From: Psychrobacter sp. 72-O-c
GTDB taxonomy: Bacteria; Pseudomonadota; Gammaproteobacteria; Pseudomonadales; Moraxellaceae
Assembly: GCF_904846605.1 (NCBI RefSeq)
Contig: NZ_CAJHBI010000033.1
Coordinates: forward strand, 1 to 32,686
DNA: 32,686 nucleotides
Reading direction: 5' to 3'
Under the pieces are notes generated by a model. It made no database searches and was not told where the DNA came from. It was given only the letters and a program-made list of their open reading frames with translations. The translations under genes were made by a program, and so were the position numbers. Shown here in pieces: positions 1-8,595 of the stretch (within the stretch, counting starts at the first letter, position 1; each line of letters starts with the position of its first letter).

Positions 1-61
1 CTATCTTCTTAACGGCTTCTGCTTTAAATTCTGTGCTATAAGTTCTGATTTTCTTGGTCAT
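1..61 (-). CDS. IS3-family transposase OrfA, N-terminal fragment (cut by window edge)
   Basis: Only the first 20 codons are in the window. They begin with MTKKIRTYSTEF and continue with KAEAVKKI, which is the typical opening of the helix-turn-helix OrfA (Tnp_1/IS911-like) of IS3-family elements. OrfA binds the element's inverted repeats and, with OrfB by ribosomal frameshifting, makes the active transposase. A clear ribosome binding site (GAGGAG on the minus strand) lies about 7 nt upstream of the ATG at 61. The rest of OrfA and all of OrfB lie outside, so intactness cannot be judged. The family call rests on recognising the short N-terminus plus the adjacent IS-like end. Confidence 0.75.
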   Translation of the reverse strand, partial: MTKKIRTYSTEFKAEAVKKI

Positions 62-116
62 GGTAAACTCCTCATTGAGTCGTTAGTTTACCAAGTTTAC
101 CTCTACGGTTTCTTCA
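1..116 (-). mobile_element. Terminal part of an IS3-like insertion sequence
   Basis: Reading the minus strand, a stretch beginning TGAAGAAACCG at about 116 precedes the OrfA start codon by about 55 bases. IS3-family ends begin with 5'-TG, and this spacing between terminal repeat and OrfA is usual. The end contains the motif GGTAAACT twice in close succession (about 82-99). The other terminal repeat and any target-site duplication are outside the window, so the boundary at 116 is an estimate. The sequence after 116 reads as a truncated open frame, consistent with insertion into a former gene. Confidence 0.6.
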
Positions 117-235
117 GCATAGCTCAAACAGAATGCTATAAAATCAATGCCCGAGGCGATATTTTAGATAGCAAGGTGACTATTCGCCAGCCTACTAAGT
201 ATGGTAATAAAACGATAGTTTTTACCAGTAAGTAA
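117..235 (+). pseudogene. 3' remnant of an unidentified gene truncated by the IS element
   Basis: A reading frame without a start runs from the IS end and stops with TAA at 233-235. Its translation ends in PTKYGNKTIVFTSK and has balanced, protein-like composition. It has no start codon or ribosome binding site of its own. The most economical reading is a gene whose 5' part was replaced by the insertion sequence. I do not recognise the family; a phage or plasmid origin is possible but not shown. Confidence 0.35.
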
Positions 236-299
236 TAAGTCTAAGGTTATTAGAAGCTTAATTGGTTTGCAATTGTCACTTAAGCTTTTGATGACCCCT

Positions 300-624
300 A
301 GCCTTTCCCCATAGTCATCGCACCTTGCAAGGATACCGTTTTTAATCAAATGTGAGGACGTCACAGCTCAGTGGCTCAATAAAAAGCATGGAAAGAATAA
401 CTACTAGCAAGCAGCGGTGTTTATTGCCAGTGAAGTCATAAAAGCCAATCAATCGTGGCAGATGAGCTTTGACATGCTATACCACCAATATTAATCAACT
501 CCCAAAAGTGGACTAAATAACCGTCAAAATAATCGGTAAGCTTACAGACGAAGGCGAGACGGTATTGCTGTCTTTATATAGTAATAAAGTAAAAGCTGGC
601 AATGAAAGAGAGGTACAACGCTAA
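300..624 (+). pseudogene. Decayed coding sequence with in-frame stops
   Basis: Several short frames on the plus strand read like protein but are broken. One includes VTAQWLNKKHGKNNY, a stop, then QAAVFIASEVIKANQSW and a stop before 500. A second frame includes NINQLPKVD, a TAA at 514-516, then KIIGKLTDEGETVLLSLY and a terminal stop at 622-624. At least one frame change and two nonsense codons would be needed to join them. This is what an old, inactivated gene beside an IS element looks like. The original function is not recognisable to me, and the outer limits are approximate. Confidence 0.35.
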
Positions 625-853
625 TATAGAGGTATGGTATTAACGGATGTTTACTCGATATTCTTAGCTATTATTAATAGGACTTAAAGTTACTTTATAA
701 ACGACAGCAATACAACCAAATAAATATCCACTTCTTTATTACCTAATAAGCTGTTATATTACCTATTCCGAATATATATAAAGTTAAGAGCTGTTGGTTA
801 GAAATATGTTTTACCCTGAATCTAGAAACTGAAGTAGCGCTATGATATTTCAA

Positions 854-882
854 ACCTTTTGATACCTAGTCATCAAAAAGGT
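854..882 (+). promoter_or_regulatory. Inverted repeat abutting the ribosome binding site of the small gene at 896
   Basis: ACCTTTTGAT (854-863) and ATCAAAAAGGT (872-882) are complementary apart from one bulged A, with an 8-base loop. The Shine-Dalgarno sequence AAGGAGG (884-890) follows directly. The hairpin could influence translation initiation or bind a regulator. There is no T-run, so it is not an ordinary intrinsic terminator. Confidence 0.4.
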
Positions 883-895
883 GAAGGAGGAAAAT

Positions 896-1138
896 ATGAT
901 GAGGACTGGTGATAAACTGATATGTACGGGTGGTAACGTTTGTTATATACAAGGAGAAACCTACACAGTAGGCAAACTTGTGAACGAAAAATATTTTGAA
1001 TTGATGACAGGCTCTACTGATGAGCATTGGTATGTAACCAAAGATAATGAAGGTATATACGTCCGCTTCAGTTCTATGAAAGATGAATATAGCGATGCTT
1101 GGTTCATTCAGGTAGGCATCAAGAGCTATTGTGCTTGA
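896..1138 (+). CDS. Small hypothetical protein, phage-like
   Basis: This encodes an 80-residue protein beginning MMRTGDKLICTGG. The Shine-Dalgarno AAGGAGG at 884-890 fits the ATG at 896 (5 nt) or 899 (8 nt); the upstream in-frame GTG at 881 would include the ribosome binding site and is unlikely. The sequence has GDKLICTGG, YTVGKLV and DEHWYVT segments, the pattern of small beta-rich (SH3-like) proteins common in phages and plasmids. No signal peptide or membrane segment is visible. It stands alone next to IS and gene debris, which suggests accessory DNA. Function unknown. Confidence 0.6.
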   Translation: MMRTGDKLICTGGNVCYIQGETYTVGKLVNEKYFELMTGSTDEHWYVTKDNEGIYVRFSSMKDEYSDAWFIQVGIKSYCA

Positions 1139-1364
1139 ACTAAGATTTTTAATGCTGGTATTACTATAAATCTGTCAACCCAAACCGTTGTCATTTTACT
1201 ACTCCTGTGTAGCCTCATTCAGGAAGAATACGAGCATTTAAACAGCCTGAATTATGGCTATTAATCGCTATCATCTAATGTTTAGCATAAGTTTTGTCTA
1301 TTACACTACAAAATAGATTAACAGAGTAAATTGATAAATAGGTAGAGGATCAAATCTATGGTCA

Positions 1365-1907
1365 TTAATGCACAACTGGCGTTCCTTCGGTACTAAACGC
1401 AAAGGCTTTGTTGCTAAAATTACCGACCATGACCGCTTCAATGACTGGCGTAACCGTATCATCTATGCCTTCCACTTCAATAATGAAGTTTGCGCCTGAG
1501 CCGCCCTTATCTTCTTCCTTCTCCACAATATAATTTAGGGTACCCATTGCTGGTAGCTCAATAGTATTTTTTAAATATGATTTTACAAAGTTGCCAGCAG
1601 TATCGTAATAGTCGATTTTATTGATATAGAGTGATTTTTTTAGCGTGGTATTACGTACGCTTAAGGTCGCTGATAATAGGACTTTGCGATTGTCTCTATC
1701 AGTATAGATATCTGAATAGATCGGTACATAGAAAGTTTGTTTATAGCGAAATTGGCTACGATCAACCACTGATTTTATCTCAAGCTCTTTGATCGGGTCT
1801 TGATGCTTCTCTGAATACATTGTATTCGGGTCTTGTATCGATTGATCACAGCCTGACAATAGTGCCAAAACTGCTATACATAGGACGGATAGGCGGCGCT
1901 TATTCAT
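1365..1907 (-). CDS. DUF3124 family lipoprotein
   Basis: The product of about 180 residues starts MNKRRLSVLCIAVLALLSGC, a short lipoprotein signal peptide with a LLSGC lipobox, so it is probably anchored in a membrane facing the periplasm. The body carries the features I associate with DUF3124: YVPIYSDIY, an LSATLSVRNT beta strand, YYDTAGNFVKSYL, and the GGSGANFIIEV and IEAVMVGN segments near the C-terminus. The function of the family is unknown. An in-frame ATG at 1925 lies 6 codons upstream, but the purine-rich AAGGGGAAG precedes the ATG at 1907, which also gives a normal signal peptide. It lies 67 bases after ktrA on the same strand with no visible terminator between. Confidence 0.85.
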   Translation of the reverse strand: MNKRRLSVLCIAVLALLSGCDQSIQDPNTMYSEKHQDPIKELEIKSVVDRSQFRYKQTFYVPIYSDIYTDRDNRKVLLSATLSVRNTTLKKSLYINKIDYYDTAGNFVKSYLKNTIELPAMGTLNYIVEKEEDKGGSGANFIIEVEGIDDTVTPVIEAVMVGNFSNKAFAFSTEGTPVVH

Positions 1908-1973
1908 AGTCTTCCCCTTCATCATTTCATGTATATACTATTTCAAATAGCGGCCAGTTAGTTTTTTAACCCG

Positions 1974-2675
1974 CTAATGTACTTTAACCCCAACACTACG
2001 CAAGAACTGATTGATATGTTTATTGGCGCCATAGACTACCAGCACATCTTTGTCTTGCAGCACTTGTTCAGGCTCGGCTAAGCCTTGAATGTTGGGCTTA
2101 CTTTGAGCGCGCCCAAAGCTGTCTTCATAATGCTCATAACGCATAGTACTCAGTAGCTTGATATTAAACTTATCTTCCAGCTGTAAGGCAGCCACTGTTT
2201 TACCAATTAAAGCGTCTGGAATACTAATCTCAACAATACTAAAGCTATCAGTCAAGGAAAAAGAGTCGACGAAATAACGTAGCGATAGCCTTTTTGCCCA
2301 GCGCTTTGCCGATTCTTTCTCAGGATGAAAAATATCATCGACCCCAATCGCTTGTAGCACTTTTTCGTGCAGTGGGTTGATACTGCGGCTGATTAAACGC
2401 TTTGCTTTTAAGGTCTTAAATAGCGCGGTCGCCATGACATTAGCGCCTTGGTCTTCACCAATTGCCACCACCACAATATCCGTATCGATAATCGGTAGTC
2501 CATTGACCGTATACTCATCGGTCGCATCCATACAAATAGTGTGCGAGATAACTTCTTTATAAGTCTCAACTTTTCGCATACTGCTATCAATAGCAATCAC
2601 CTCATGGCCTTGGCTGGTGAGCGCTATCCCTAGTGATGAGCCAAAACTTCCTAAACCTGCAATGATGTATTTCAT
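1974..2675 (-). CDS. ktrA: KtrA/TrkA-type potassium channel regulatory subunit (RCK)
   Basis: This 233-residue cytoplasmic protein is the nucleotide-binding regulator of the K+ transporter encoded just upstream. The N-terminus MKYIIAGLGSFGSSLG contains the Rossmann GxGxxG signature of RCK (TrkA_N) domains, followed by an acidic residue at the end of beta 2 (VIAIDSS). The C-terminal portion (about 145-230) has the RCK_C pattern with VVYGANKHINQF near the end. A single RCK unit of this size matches KtrA rather than the duplicated TrkA of E. coli. The start has a strong site, AAAGGAAAG. It follows ktrB with a 65-base gap. KtrA family members bind ATP/ADP or NAD(H) and gate the KtrB dimer as an octameric ring. 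Confidence 0.88.
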   Translation of the reverse strand: MKYIIAGLGSFGSSLGIALTSQGHEVIAIDSSMRKVETYKEVISHTICMDATDEYTVNGLPIIDTDIVVVAIGEDQGANVMATALFKTLKAKRLISRSINPLHEKVLQAIGVDDIFHPEKESAKRWAKRLSLRYFVDSFSLTDSFSIVEISIPDALIGKTVAALQLEDKFNIKLLSTMRYEHYEDSFGRAQSKPNIQGLAEPEQVLQDKDVLVVYGANKHINQFLRSVGVKVH

Positions 2676-2740
2676 AACTTTCCTTTAAGAAAAATCTTTT
2701 ATAACCTTTATTCAACGACCGGATAATAATTCAGCAGGCT

Positions 2741-4501
2741 TTAGTTAATAGTAATCTCTTCCGTCGGATAACGATAGTTACGTTGACGCATATTTTTGAG
2801 TAACGCAATAAAGAGGGTCAACATACCTACCCGCCCAACGAACATAATGACTGAGACCACCAGCTTGCTAAAATCTGACAGCTCAGTCGTCAGATTCAAG
2901 CTTAATCCCACTGTGCTATAGGCAGAAAAACACTCAAAAACCACTTTAATAAAATCAAGCTCAGGTTGATCGTAGCTAATTAGTGTCACACCCAATCCAA
3001 TGACTAATAACGATAACCACATGATCGAAAATGCTCGGCGAATGGAGATGTCCGCAATTTCACGTTTGAATACTTCAACCTTAGTCTGGCCTCGTGCGAG
3101 GCTTAAAGTATTTAATACCGCAATGGCAAAAGTGCTGGTCTTGATACCGCCACCCGTTGAATTGGGAGACGCGCCAATCCACATCAAAAATATCGTCAGC
3201 ATGATAGTTGGAAATGCCAGCGCATCCATATCAACAATATTAAACCCTGCAGTTCGCGGGGTAGCTGCCGTGAATAATCCCGTTATTAATTTGCCATACC
3301 AGCTACTATGCTCAGCAAGGATACCCTGGTATTCAAACATCATCACCCCAATTAGCCCGATTAATAATAAAGCGCCAGAGGTAATTAGAGTGATACGACT
3401 GTTAATATTGAGCAGCCACGGTTGATAGGTATAGCGCGGATCATTATGGTAAAGCACCCTTTGGGTACGGTGACGCAAATAGCGCAGCAGATTGACCACA
3501 ATAACAAAGCCCATGCCGCCAAATAAGAAGGTGGCACCAATAATCAGTTGTAATGGATAATTAAAGCGTAGCGCCTCATCGTATAAACCGGCACTAAAGG
3601 TAGAAAATCCTGCGTTACAAAACGCAGATACGGCATGAAACACCGAAAAGAATAGCCGCTCAGATATGCTCATCGCTGGCAAATCATAAATACTGATATA
3701 AATCAGTGCAGCAGCCAGTGCCTCCACACCAAAAGTCACGTATAAAATAGACTTAAGGGTGGTGACCATATCGCCCATACGCGGCGAGTGCGTCATCTCA
3801 CCTATACTCAGCTGAGTCTCATAGCTGACACCGCCTTTAAAAAAATAGCTAAAATAAGTCACAAAGGTCAGGATACCTAAGCCACCAATTTGGATAAGAC
3901 CTATAATAATAATTTGCCCAAAGGTGGTAAAACGGGTCGCAGTATCCACCACAATAAGTCCAGTCACACAGACGGCACTGGTGGCAGTAAATAGCGCATC
4001 AATAAAAGAGATGGGCTGAGTGGTAGCATTGGGCATCATCAATAACAACGCCCCAACCAACACCACTGATAAGAAACTCAAGATAAAAAACTGTGCTGGA
4101 TTTAAAAAAGCGCGGTTAAGGCTGAAATTATTATCAGATATTTCACGAATAAAGGTGACAAATACGGCAACCTTAATCGCAATAAAACCATCTACCGACA
4201 TCGATAGCCCTGATTGCCATAAGGCCGTGAAATGGACCACCAGCAGCATGACAATCGCCATACCGGTCAGCAAATCAAAAATTGCTACCTTGTTCACGAT
4301 TAGTGGCAATTTTCGACGAATATAACGCCCTACCGTGGCAACAAACCCTAGTAAAATAATCGCCAAATAGAAAATATGAAAAAGGTGCTGTAGCCACGTT
4401 GATAGTGTAAAACCACTATCGACTAAAGCGACTCCCACCCCAATAATGCTGACGACAATAGTAAATTTATTCAACAACCGATACGGTAGAGCTGGGTGCA
4501 T
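2741..4501 (-). CDS. ktrB: KtrB/TrkH-family potassium (Na+-coupled) transporter subunit
   Basis: This 586-residue inner-membrane protein has the four M1-P-M2 repeats of the TrkH/KtrB superfamily. The four pore segments are visible as TSAVCVTGL (about 174-182), SAFCNAGF, TPRTAGF and SAYSTVGL, each supplying the selectivity-filter glycine. It therefore forms the K+ translocation path and works with the KtrA gene directly downstream. Typical KtrB proteins are around 450 residues; here about 130 extra N-terminal residues hold roughly three hydrophobic segments before the core begins (near NRAFLNPAQFFILSF). The gene starts the minus-strand unit ktrB-ktrA and diverges from cls across a 368-base region. 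Assignment to KtrB rather than TrkH rests on the single-RCK partner. Confidence 0.87.
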   Translation of the reverse strand: MHPALPYRLLNKFTIVVSIIGVGVALVDSGFTLSTWLQHLFHIFYLAIILLGFVATVGRYIRRKLPLIVNKVAIFDLLTGMAIVMLLVVHFTALWQSGLSMSVDGFIAIKVAVFVTFIREISDNNFSLNRAFLNPAQFFILSFLSVVLVGALLLMMPNATTQPISFIDALFTATSAVCVTGLIVVDTATRFTTFGQIIIIGLIQIGGLGILTFVTYFSYFFKGGVSYETQLSIGEMTHSPRMGDMVTTLKSILYVTFGVEALAAALIYISIYDLPAMSISERLFFSVFHAVSAFCNAGFSTFSAGLYDEALRFNYPLQLIIGATFLFGGMGFVIVVNLLRYLRHRTQRVLYHNDPRYTYQPWLLNINSRITLITSGALLLIGLIGVMMFEYQGILAEHSSWYGKLITGLFTAATPRTAGFNIVDMDALAFPTIMLTIFLMWIGASPNSTGGGIKTSTFAIAVLNTLSLARGQTKVEVFKREIADISIRRAFSIMWLSLLVIGLGVTLISYDQPELDFIKVVFECFSAYSTVGLSLNLTTELSDFSKLVVSVIMFVGRVGMLTLFIALLKNMRQRNYRYPTEEITIN

Positions 4502-4869
4502 AGCCTGAATCCATTAAAGGGATAATTAATTCCAACCATATTTTTGCGATAGTATGAGTTTTCGAATAGAACGATTAGAGTCGTCCTGCCTACGTCAATT
4601 ACACTGCCACTTATACTCCTTTTTTTAACCATCTACTAAGACTGATTTTAGAGAATCGTAACCAATTATGAGGCGATTCATGACGAGATTTTGTGAGCGA
4701 ATGTGAGTGTTGCTCTTGAGCTATGTGCTCAAATGAAGCGCGCCGTGACAGCTCAAGCACACAATATGGCAGAGTACGTTATAATCAATAAGTAAGTCTA
4801 GTAATGACCTCATATAATCTTACCGTCGTAAGTGACTTTGTATAAAAACAATAACAATAGGCTACCCTT
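4502..4869. promoter_or_regulatory. Divergent intergenic region between ktrB and cls
   Basis: The 368-base region must hold promoters for both genes. It contains a perfect 6-base inverted repeat TTGAGC-5-GCTCAA at 4716-4732 and a further GCTCAA at 4751-4756, whose start is 24 bases after the start of the right arm. A TATAAT at 4780-4785 could be the cls -10 box but has no convincing -35 at 17 bases. No ORF, RNA gene or terminator was seen. Confidence 0.4.
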
Positions 4870-6309
4870 ATGGCGATGAATATCCTGCTAACCATTCATT
4901 TTATATTACTGCTAATCATCTCCTTACGAGTGTTAGCGCGCCACGATTTGACTTCATCGGCACGGCTAGCATGGCTAGTAGTGCTATTTGTGCTGCCTTA
5001 TATGGGCGTGCTGGTCTATTGGATGTTCGGTGAGATACATTTGGGCCGTAACTTTGCGCGTAAGCATCACGAGATTATTAATAATTTACATACGCACAAT
5101 CCTGAAGTGCTCGGCAGTGAAGCGGCGTTAATGGATAATATTCAACCAGAATACCAAGCGGCTTTTGCGTATTCGGCTGCGGTTACTGGCTTTCAAACTA
5201 CAGTAGGCAATCGAGCTGAGCTAATGGCGGATGCTGCTGAAACTCAGTCGCGGATGATTGCAGATTTCGATGCGGCGACCGACCATATCCATGTGCTGTA
5301 CTACATTTGGCTAATCGATGGAATGGGTATTGATACCGCGCAAGCGCTAATACGGGCAGCCAAACGTGGTGTCACTTGCCGAGCGATGGTTGATGGCATG
5401 GGCTCACGTAAAATGGTGGGTTCTAAAATATGGCAGGAGATGAAAGATGCTGGCGTGCAAGTCAGTGTGGCATTGCCGATTCGCAACATTATAAAAGTGT
5501 TATTGTTTAGTCGTATTGATCTGCGCAATCACCGCAAAATCACGGTCATTGATGGCAAGATTGGCTATTGTGGCAGTCGCAATTGCGCCGATCCTGAGTT
5601 TCGCGTCAAGCCGAAGTACGCGCCGTGGGTAGATATTATGCTGCGGGTTGAAGGACCCGTAGTGGCACAAAACCAAATGCTATTTGCTAGCGATTGGCTG
5701 ACTGAGAATCCTGACACGCCTACAGAAAGTTTTTATTACGATACCGAAGAAAAGCCTGATGGCTTTGCTGCGCAAGTATTTTCTGATGGCCCAACCCAGC
5801 GCAGCGGTGCAACCCCGCAGTTCTTAAGCACGCTTATCAGTCAGGCTCAGCACACTCTAATTATCTCAACCCCGTATTTTGTCCCTGACTATACTTTGGT
5901 AAATACGTTGTGTGCGACTGCTTATCGTGGCGTTAAGGTCACGATGATTTTCCCTAAAAATAACGACTCTTTGATAGTGGCGGCCACCAGTCACAGTTAT
6001 TACTGGCAATTACTTGAAGCAGGGGTCAAAATTTATGAGTATAAACCAGGCTTGCTACATGCTAAGACTTTGACCATTGATGGTGAAATCAGTTTAATCG
6101 GCTCGACCAACTTAGACTTGCGTAGCTTTGATTTGAACTATGAAAACAATGTAGTGATGAGCGATAAGGCGTTAACCGCTGACATTATCGAGCGGCAATA
6201 TCAATATATCGCAGACTCCGATGAAGTGCAGCGTGAGCAGGTCGAAAACTGGTCGCTACCCTATAAAATCTGGAACAATATCATCGCCACTATGGGGCCC
6301 GTCCTATAG
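4870..6309 (+). CDS. cls: Cardiolipin synthase
   Basis: This 479-residue phospholipase D-superfamily enzyme of the inner membrane joins two phosphatidylglycerol molecules into cardiolipin and glycerol. Two N-terminal hydrophobic segments (about 3-20 and 30-52) anchor it. The two HKD catalytic motifs are complete: HRKITVID (H221, K223, D228) followed by GSRN, and HAKTLTID (H397, K399, D404) followed by GSTNLDLRS. Length and domain order match bacterial Cls A-type enzymes. The ATG at 4870 was chosen, with ATG at 4876 as an alternative; the ribosome site is weak. It is transcribed alone and converges with rlmA 13 bases downstream. Confidence 0.95.
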   Translation: MAMNILLTIHFILLLIISLRVLARHDLTSSARLAWLVVLFVLPYMGVLVYWMFGEIHLGRNFARKHHEIINNLHTHNPEVLGSEAALMDNIQPEYQAAFAYSAAVTGFQTTVGNRAELMADAAETQSRMIADFDAATDHIHVLYYIWLIDGMGIDTAQALIRAAKRGVTCRAMVDGMGSRKMVGSKIWQEMKDAGVQVSVALPIRNIIKVLLFSRIDLRNHRKITVIDGKIGYCGSRNCADPEFRVKPKYAPWVDIMLRVEGPVVAQNQMLFASDWLTENPDTPTESFYYDTEEKPDGFAAQVFSDGPTQRSGATPQFLSTLISQAQHTLIISTPYFVPDYTLVNTLCATAYRGVKVTMIFPKNNDSLIVAATSHSYYWQLLEAGVKIYEYKPGLLHAKTLTIDGEISLIGSTNLDLRSFDLNYENNVVMSDKALTADIIERQYQYIADSDEVQREQVENWSLPYKIWNNIIATMGPVL

Positions 6310-6322
6310 TCAGAACCATACG

Positions 6323-7309
6323 CTATTTATCAGCCGTTTTTTGCAAAACATAAACTACGAATTTTGCCTCAGTCACAAACGGCTCAGTCTCAGCACTTGC
6401 TAGCAGAGCTTGCCGACTCTCAGCACGAGCGCGATAAGCATAAGGAGTCATGGTTAATAAATCAGCTAGCGCCTCGGCTGACAAGCTCAACTCGGAGCTA
6501 ATATGATGAGTGTCTACAAGGGTAAAATACGGTGCTAAAGTAGGTAAAAACTTCTCAGAATCATGCTCTCGCACGCTATCAAATAACGCCTCACGTACAG
6601 TTGCTAAATGACCCATATCTGGCTTAGCAATCACTAAATAGCCACCTTCTTGTAGGACATCAGCAAATGCTTCCGGCAAGATAGGACTAAAAATACTGCT
6701 GATACCGGTCATGCTATACGCGCGTAATGGCAAATGCGCTGCACTGGTCACCAGTGGGTAAATGGCAGCCATCTTAATCGAGTCTTTTACTTCCTCAACG
6801 TTTGGCTGATACCACAGACGATTTGCAGCCTTGCTAGCTTTAGCCAGTTCAATCAGCGCCGGCTTACTAATATCAGCCGCTATTAATTCATCAATGCCCA
6901 CGCTTATTGCTGTACCAATTTGCGCCATTGCTTGGGTGTAATACCCTTCTCCGCAACCAATATCTAACCAGCGTATTTCGGGCCTATCGTTTTTACCATG
7001 TTCATCATCATTAGGTGCTGTTTTTTCTTGCGCCAATAATTGCTCCATTTGCTGACAAATAAGCGTTTGCAAAGGTTGATAATATCCTGCCGCCAAAAAC
7101 CGTTGCCGCGCCGAGATAGAATCCTGACTATCACCGGGGTTTTTAGATTTTTTTTGTTGTACGGGCAACAGATTGATATAGCCTTGCCGCGCCACATCAA
7201 AGGGATGGCAGGTTTGCTTAGGGTGTAAGCTACCATCACAGCGCCAAGTATCTGCTGCTGGCTGTAGTGGCGACTGACAAATAGGACAAATAAATAAGGA
7301 CACAAGCAT
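6323..7309 (-). CDS. rlmA: 23S rRNA (guanine-N1)-methyltransferase RlmA-type
   Basis: The enzyme methylates a guanine in helix 35 of 23S rRNA (G745 in E. coli) using S-adenosylmethionine. The N-terminal zinc finger is visible: C8 and C11 (CPIC), then C24 and H34 (CHPFD), followed by GYINLLPVQQKKSKNPGD, closely matching the RlmA pattern. The SAM-binding loop is WLDIGCGEGYYTQAM. At 328 residues it is longer than the E. coli enzyme (about 270) owing to inserts around 105-120 and in the middle. A TTG at 7345 extends the frame by 12 codons, but the ATG at 7309 places the zinc finger at the usual distance from the N-terminus. It lies downstream of the dcw terminator, so it likely has its own promoter. 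Confidence 0.9.
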   Translation of the reverse strand: MLVSLFICPICQSPLQPAADTWRCDGSLHPKQTCHPFDVARQGYINLLPVQQKKSKNPGDSQDSISARQRFLAAGYYQPLQTLICQQMEQLLAQEKTAPNDDEHGKNDRPEIRWLDIGCGEGYYTQAMAQIGTAISVGIDELIAADISKPALIELAKASKAANRLWYQPNVEEVKDSIKMAAIYPLVTSAAHLPLRAYSMTGISSIFSPILPEAFADVLQEGGYLVIAKPDMGHLATVREALFDSVREHDSEKFLPTLAPYFTLVDTHHISSELSLSAEALADLLTMTPYAYRARAESRQALLASAETEPFVTEAKFVVYVLQKTADK

Positions 7310-7390
7310 CTCAAGGTCATACAAATATGGATAACATTTTAGCAAAATTTACGCTCAGCAAGTGACAAAAAAAATGACAAAAGAAGCGAC

Positions 7391-7430
7391 AAAAAAGCCA
7401 TCTCAGTACTGACCGAGATGGCTTTTTTAA
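7391..7430 (-). terminator. Intrinsic terminator at the end of the dcw operon
   Basis: AAAAAGCCATCTC and GAGATGGCTTTTT form a 13-base stem with a 10-base loop, with A and T runs on the two sides. On the minus strand it lies about 45 bases after the mraY stop and before rlmA, so it ends the rsmH-mraY transcript. It is symmetrical enough to act in both directions. Confidence 0.9.
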
Positions 7431-7473
7431 TAATAACTATTTTAATAACAACTATAATGAACGGAGTTTGGTC

Positions 7474-8592
7474 TTAACGCAGTTTTAGCGTCATCAGCCC
7501 CAGTATCACGAGTATGATGGCAATAATCCAAAATCTCACGACCACTTGGGTTTCTTTCCAACCAATCTCTTCAAAATGATGATGTAGCGGTGCCATACGA
7601 AAGACGCGTTTTTTGCGTAGCTTATACGAGCCTACTTGTAGCATGACCGATACCGCTTCAGCGACAAACAGCCCGCCCATAATGGCAAAAGCAATCTCTT
7701 GGCGAGTCATTACCGCAATAGTACCGAGCATCGCGCCCAATGCTAACGCCCCAACATCACCCATAAATACTTGGGCGGGATGAGCATTAAACCATAAGAA
7801 CCCGAGACCGGCGCCAACCATAGCGCCGCAAACAATAATCACCTCAGAATTATAAGCAATATAGGGCACATGCAAATATTCAGCAAACCTTACGTCACCC
7901 GACACATAAGCCATTGCGCCCAAACCTGCCGCTACCAAGACTACAGGTAAAATAGCCAAGCCATCTAAACCATCGGTTAAGTTAACCGCATTGGAGGCGC
8001 CATTAATCACAAAATAGGTAAAGATAATAAAGCCGATGCCAAAAGGGACTGCCGAGAATGGAATCATCCAATCTTTAAAAATGGGCAGTAATAAATCCTG
8101 CATCTCGCGGGTAGTATTGATATCAGGCTGTAGGGTGGCGATATAATATAAAGATATCCCCACGAATAATGCACCCATTGATAGCCAAAAGTACTTTTTT
8201 CGGGCGATTAATCCTTTAGGATCTTTGTATTTAATCTTTAGCCAATCATCTGCCCAACCTACTGCACCAAAGATAATCATCACAATGAGCAGAATCCAAA
8301 CGTAGGGATTACCAAGCCGTGCCCACAGTAAGGTCGATACCCCGATAGCGCTTAGAATTAACACCCCGCCCATAGTAGGCGTGCCCGTTTTGACCAGATG
8401 CGATTGTGGGCCATCACTACGAATAGCCTGTCCATATCTAAGCGCGCGCAAATGTCGAATGACCCGCCCGCCTAAAAACATACTAAAAACAAGCGCAGTA
8501 ATGACCGCGAGTAACGCCCGCAGTGTCAACGAAGAAACCGCAGAAAACGGCGTATAGTACTGACCCAACCATTCAAACAACCAAACTAACAC
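7474..8592 (-). CDS. mraY: Phospho-N-acetylmuramoyl-pentapeptide-transferase
   Basis: This 372-residue polytopic inner-membrane enzyme transfers phospho-MurNAc-pentapeptide from UDP to undecaprenyl phosphate, giving lipid I. Diagnostic segments are [11 protein letters not shown], the catalytic [19 protein letters not shown], and MAPLHHHFE near the C-terminus. The length equals the family norm (about 360). The start is GTG at 8592: AAGGAG formed by the last two murF codons lies 6 nt upstream, so its translation is coupled to murF (3-base gap). It is the last gene of the dcw segment and is followed by an intrinsic terminator. Confidence 0.97.
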   Translation of the reverse strand: MLVWLFEWLGQYYTPFSAVSSLTLRALLAVITALVFSMFLGGRVIRHLRALRYGQAIRSDGPQSHLVKTGTPTMGGVLILSAIGVSTLLWARLGNPYVWILLIVMIIFGAVGWADDWLKIKYKDPKGLIARKKYFWLSMGALFVGISLYYIATLQPDINTTREMQDLLLPIFKDWMIPFSAVPFGIGFIIFTYFVINGASNAVNLTDGLDGLAILPVVLVAAGLGAMAYVSGDVRFAEYLHVPYIAYNSEVIIVCGAMVGAGLGFLWFNAHPAQVFMGDVGALALGAMLGTIAVMTRQEIAFAIMGGLFVAEAVSVMLQVGSYKLRKKRVFRMAPLHHHFEEIGWKETQVVVRFWIIAIILVILGLMTLKLR

Positions 8593-8595
8593 CGC

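Larger units (their letters stand above)
236..895. other. 660-base stretch with no intact gene
   Basis: Apart from the decayed frames (about 300-624) I see no intact gene, RNA or terminator here. The 3' part (640-850) is AT-rich. It carries a 9-base direct repeat, TATTACCTA, at 737-745 and 757-765 (20-base period), and an inverted repeat at 854-882 just ahead of the next gene. Confidence 0.5.

Noticed and set aside
164..364. 66-codon minus-strand frame near the left IS
   Set aside because: Opposes plus-strand remnants that look more protein-like; no ribosome site or family match.
3000..3425. 141-codon plus-strand frame opposite ktrB
   Set aside because: Lies wholly antisense to the well-supported KtrB pore region; no ribosome site or family resemblance.
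4020..4325. 101-codon plus-strand frame opposite ktrB
   Set aside because: Antisense shadow of a hydrophobic coding region; composition is what complementary codons produce.
4780..4785. TATAAT as the cls promoter
   Set aside because: Without a -35 match at normal spacing or an extended -10 it is only suggestive, so it was not called as a separate feature.
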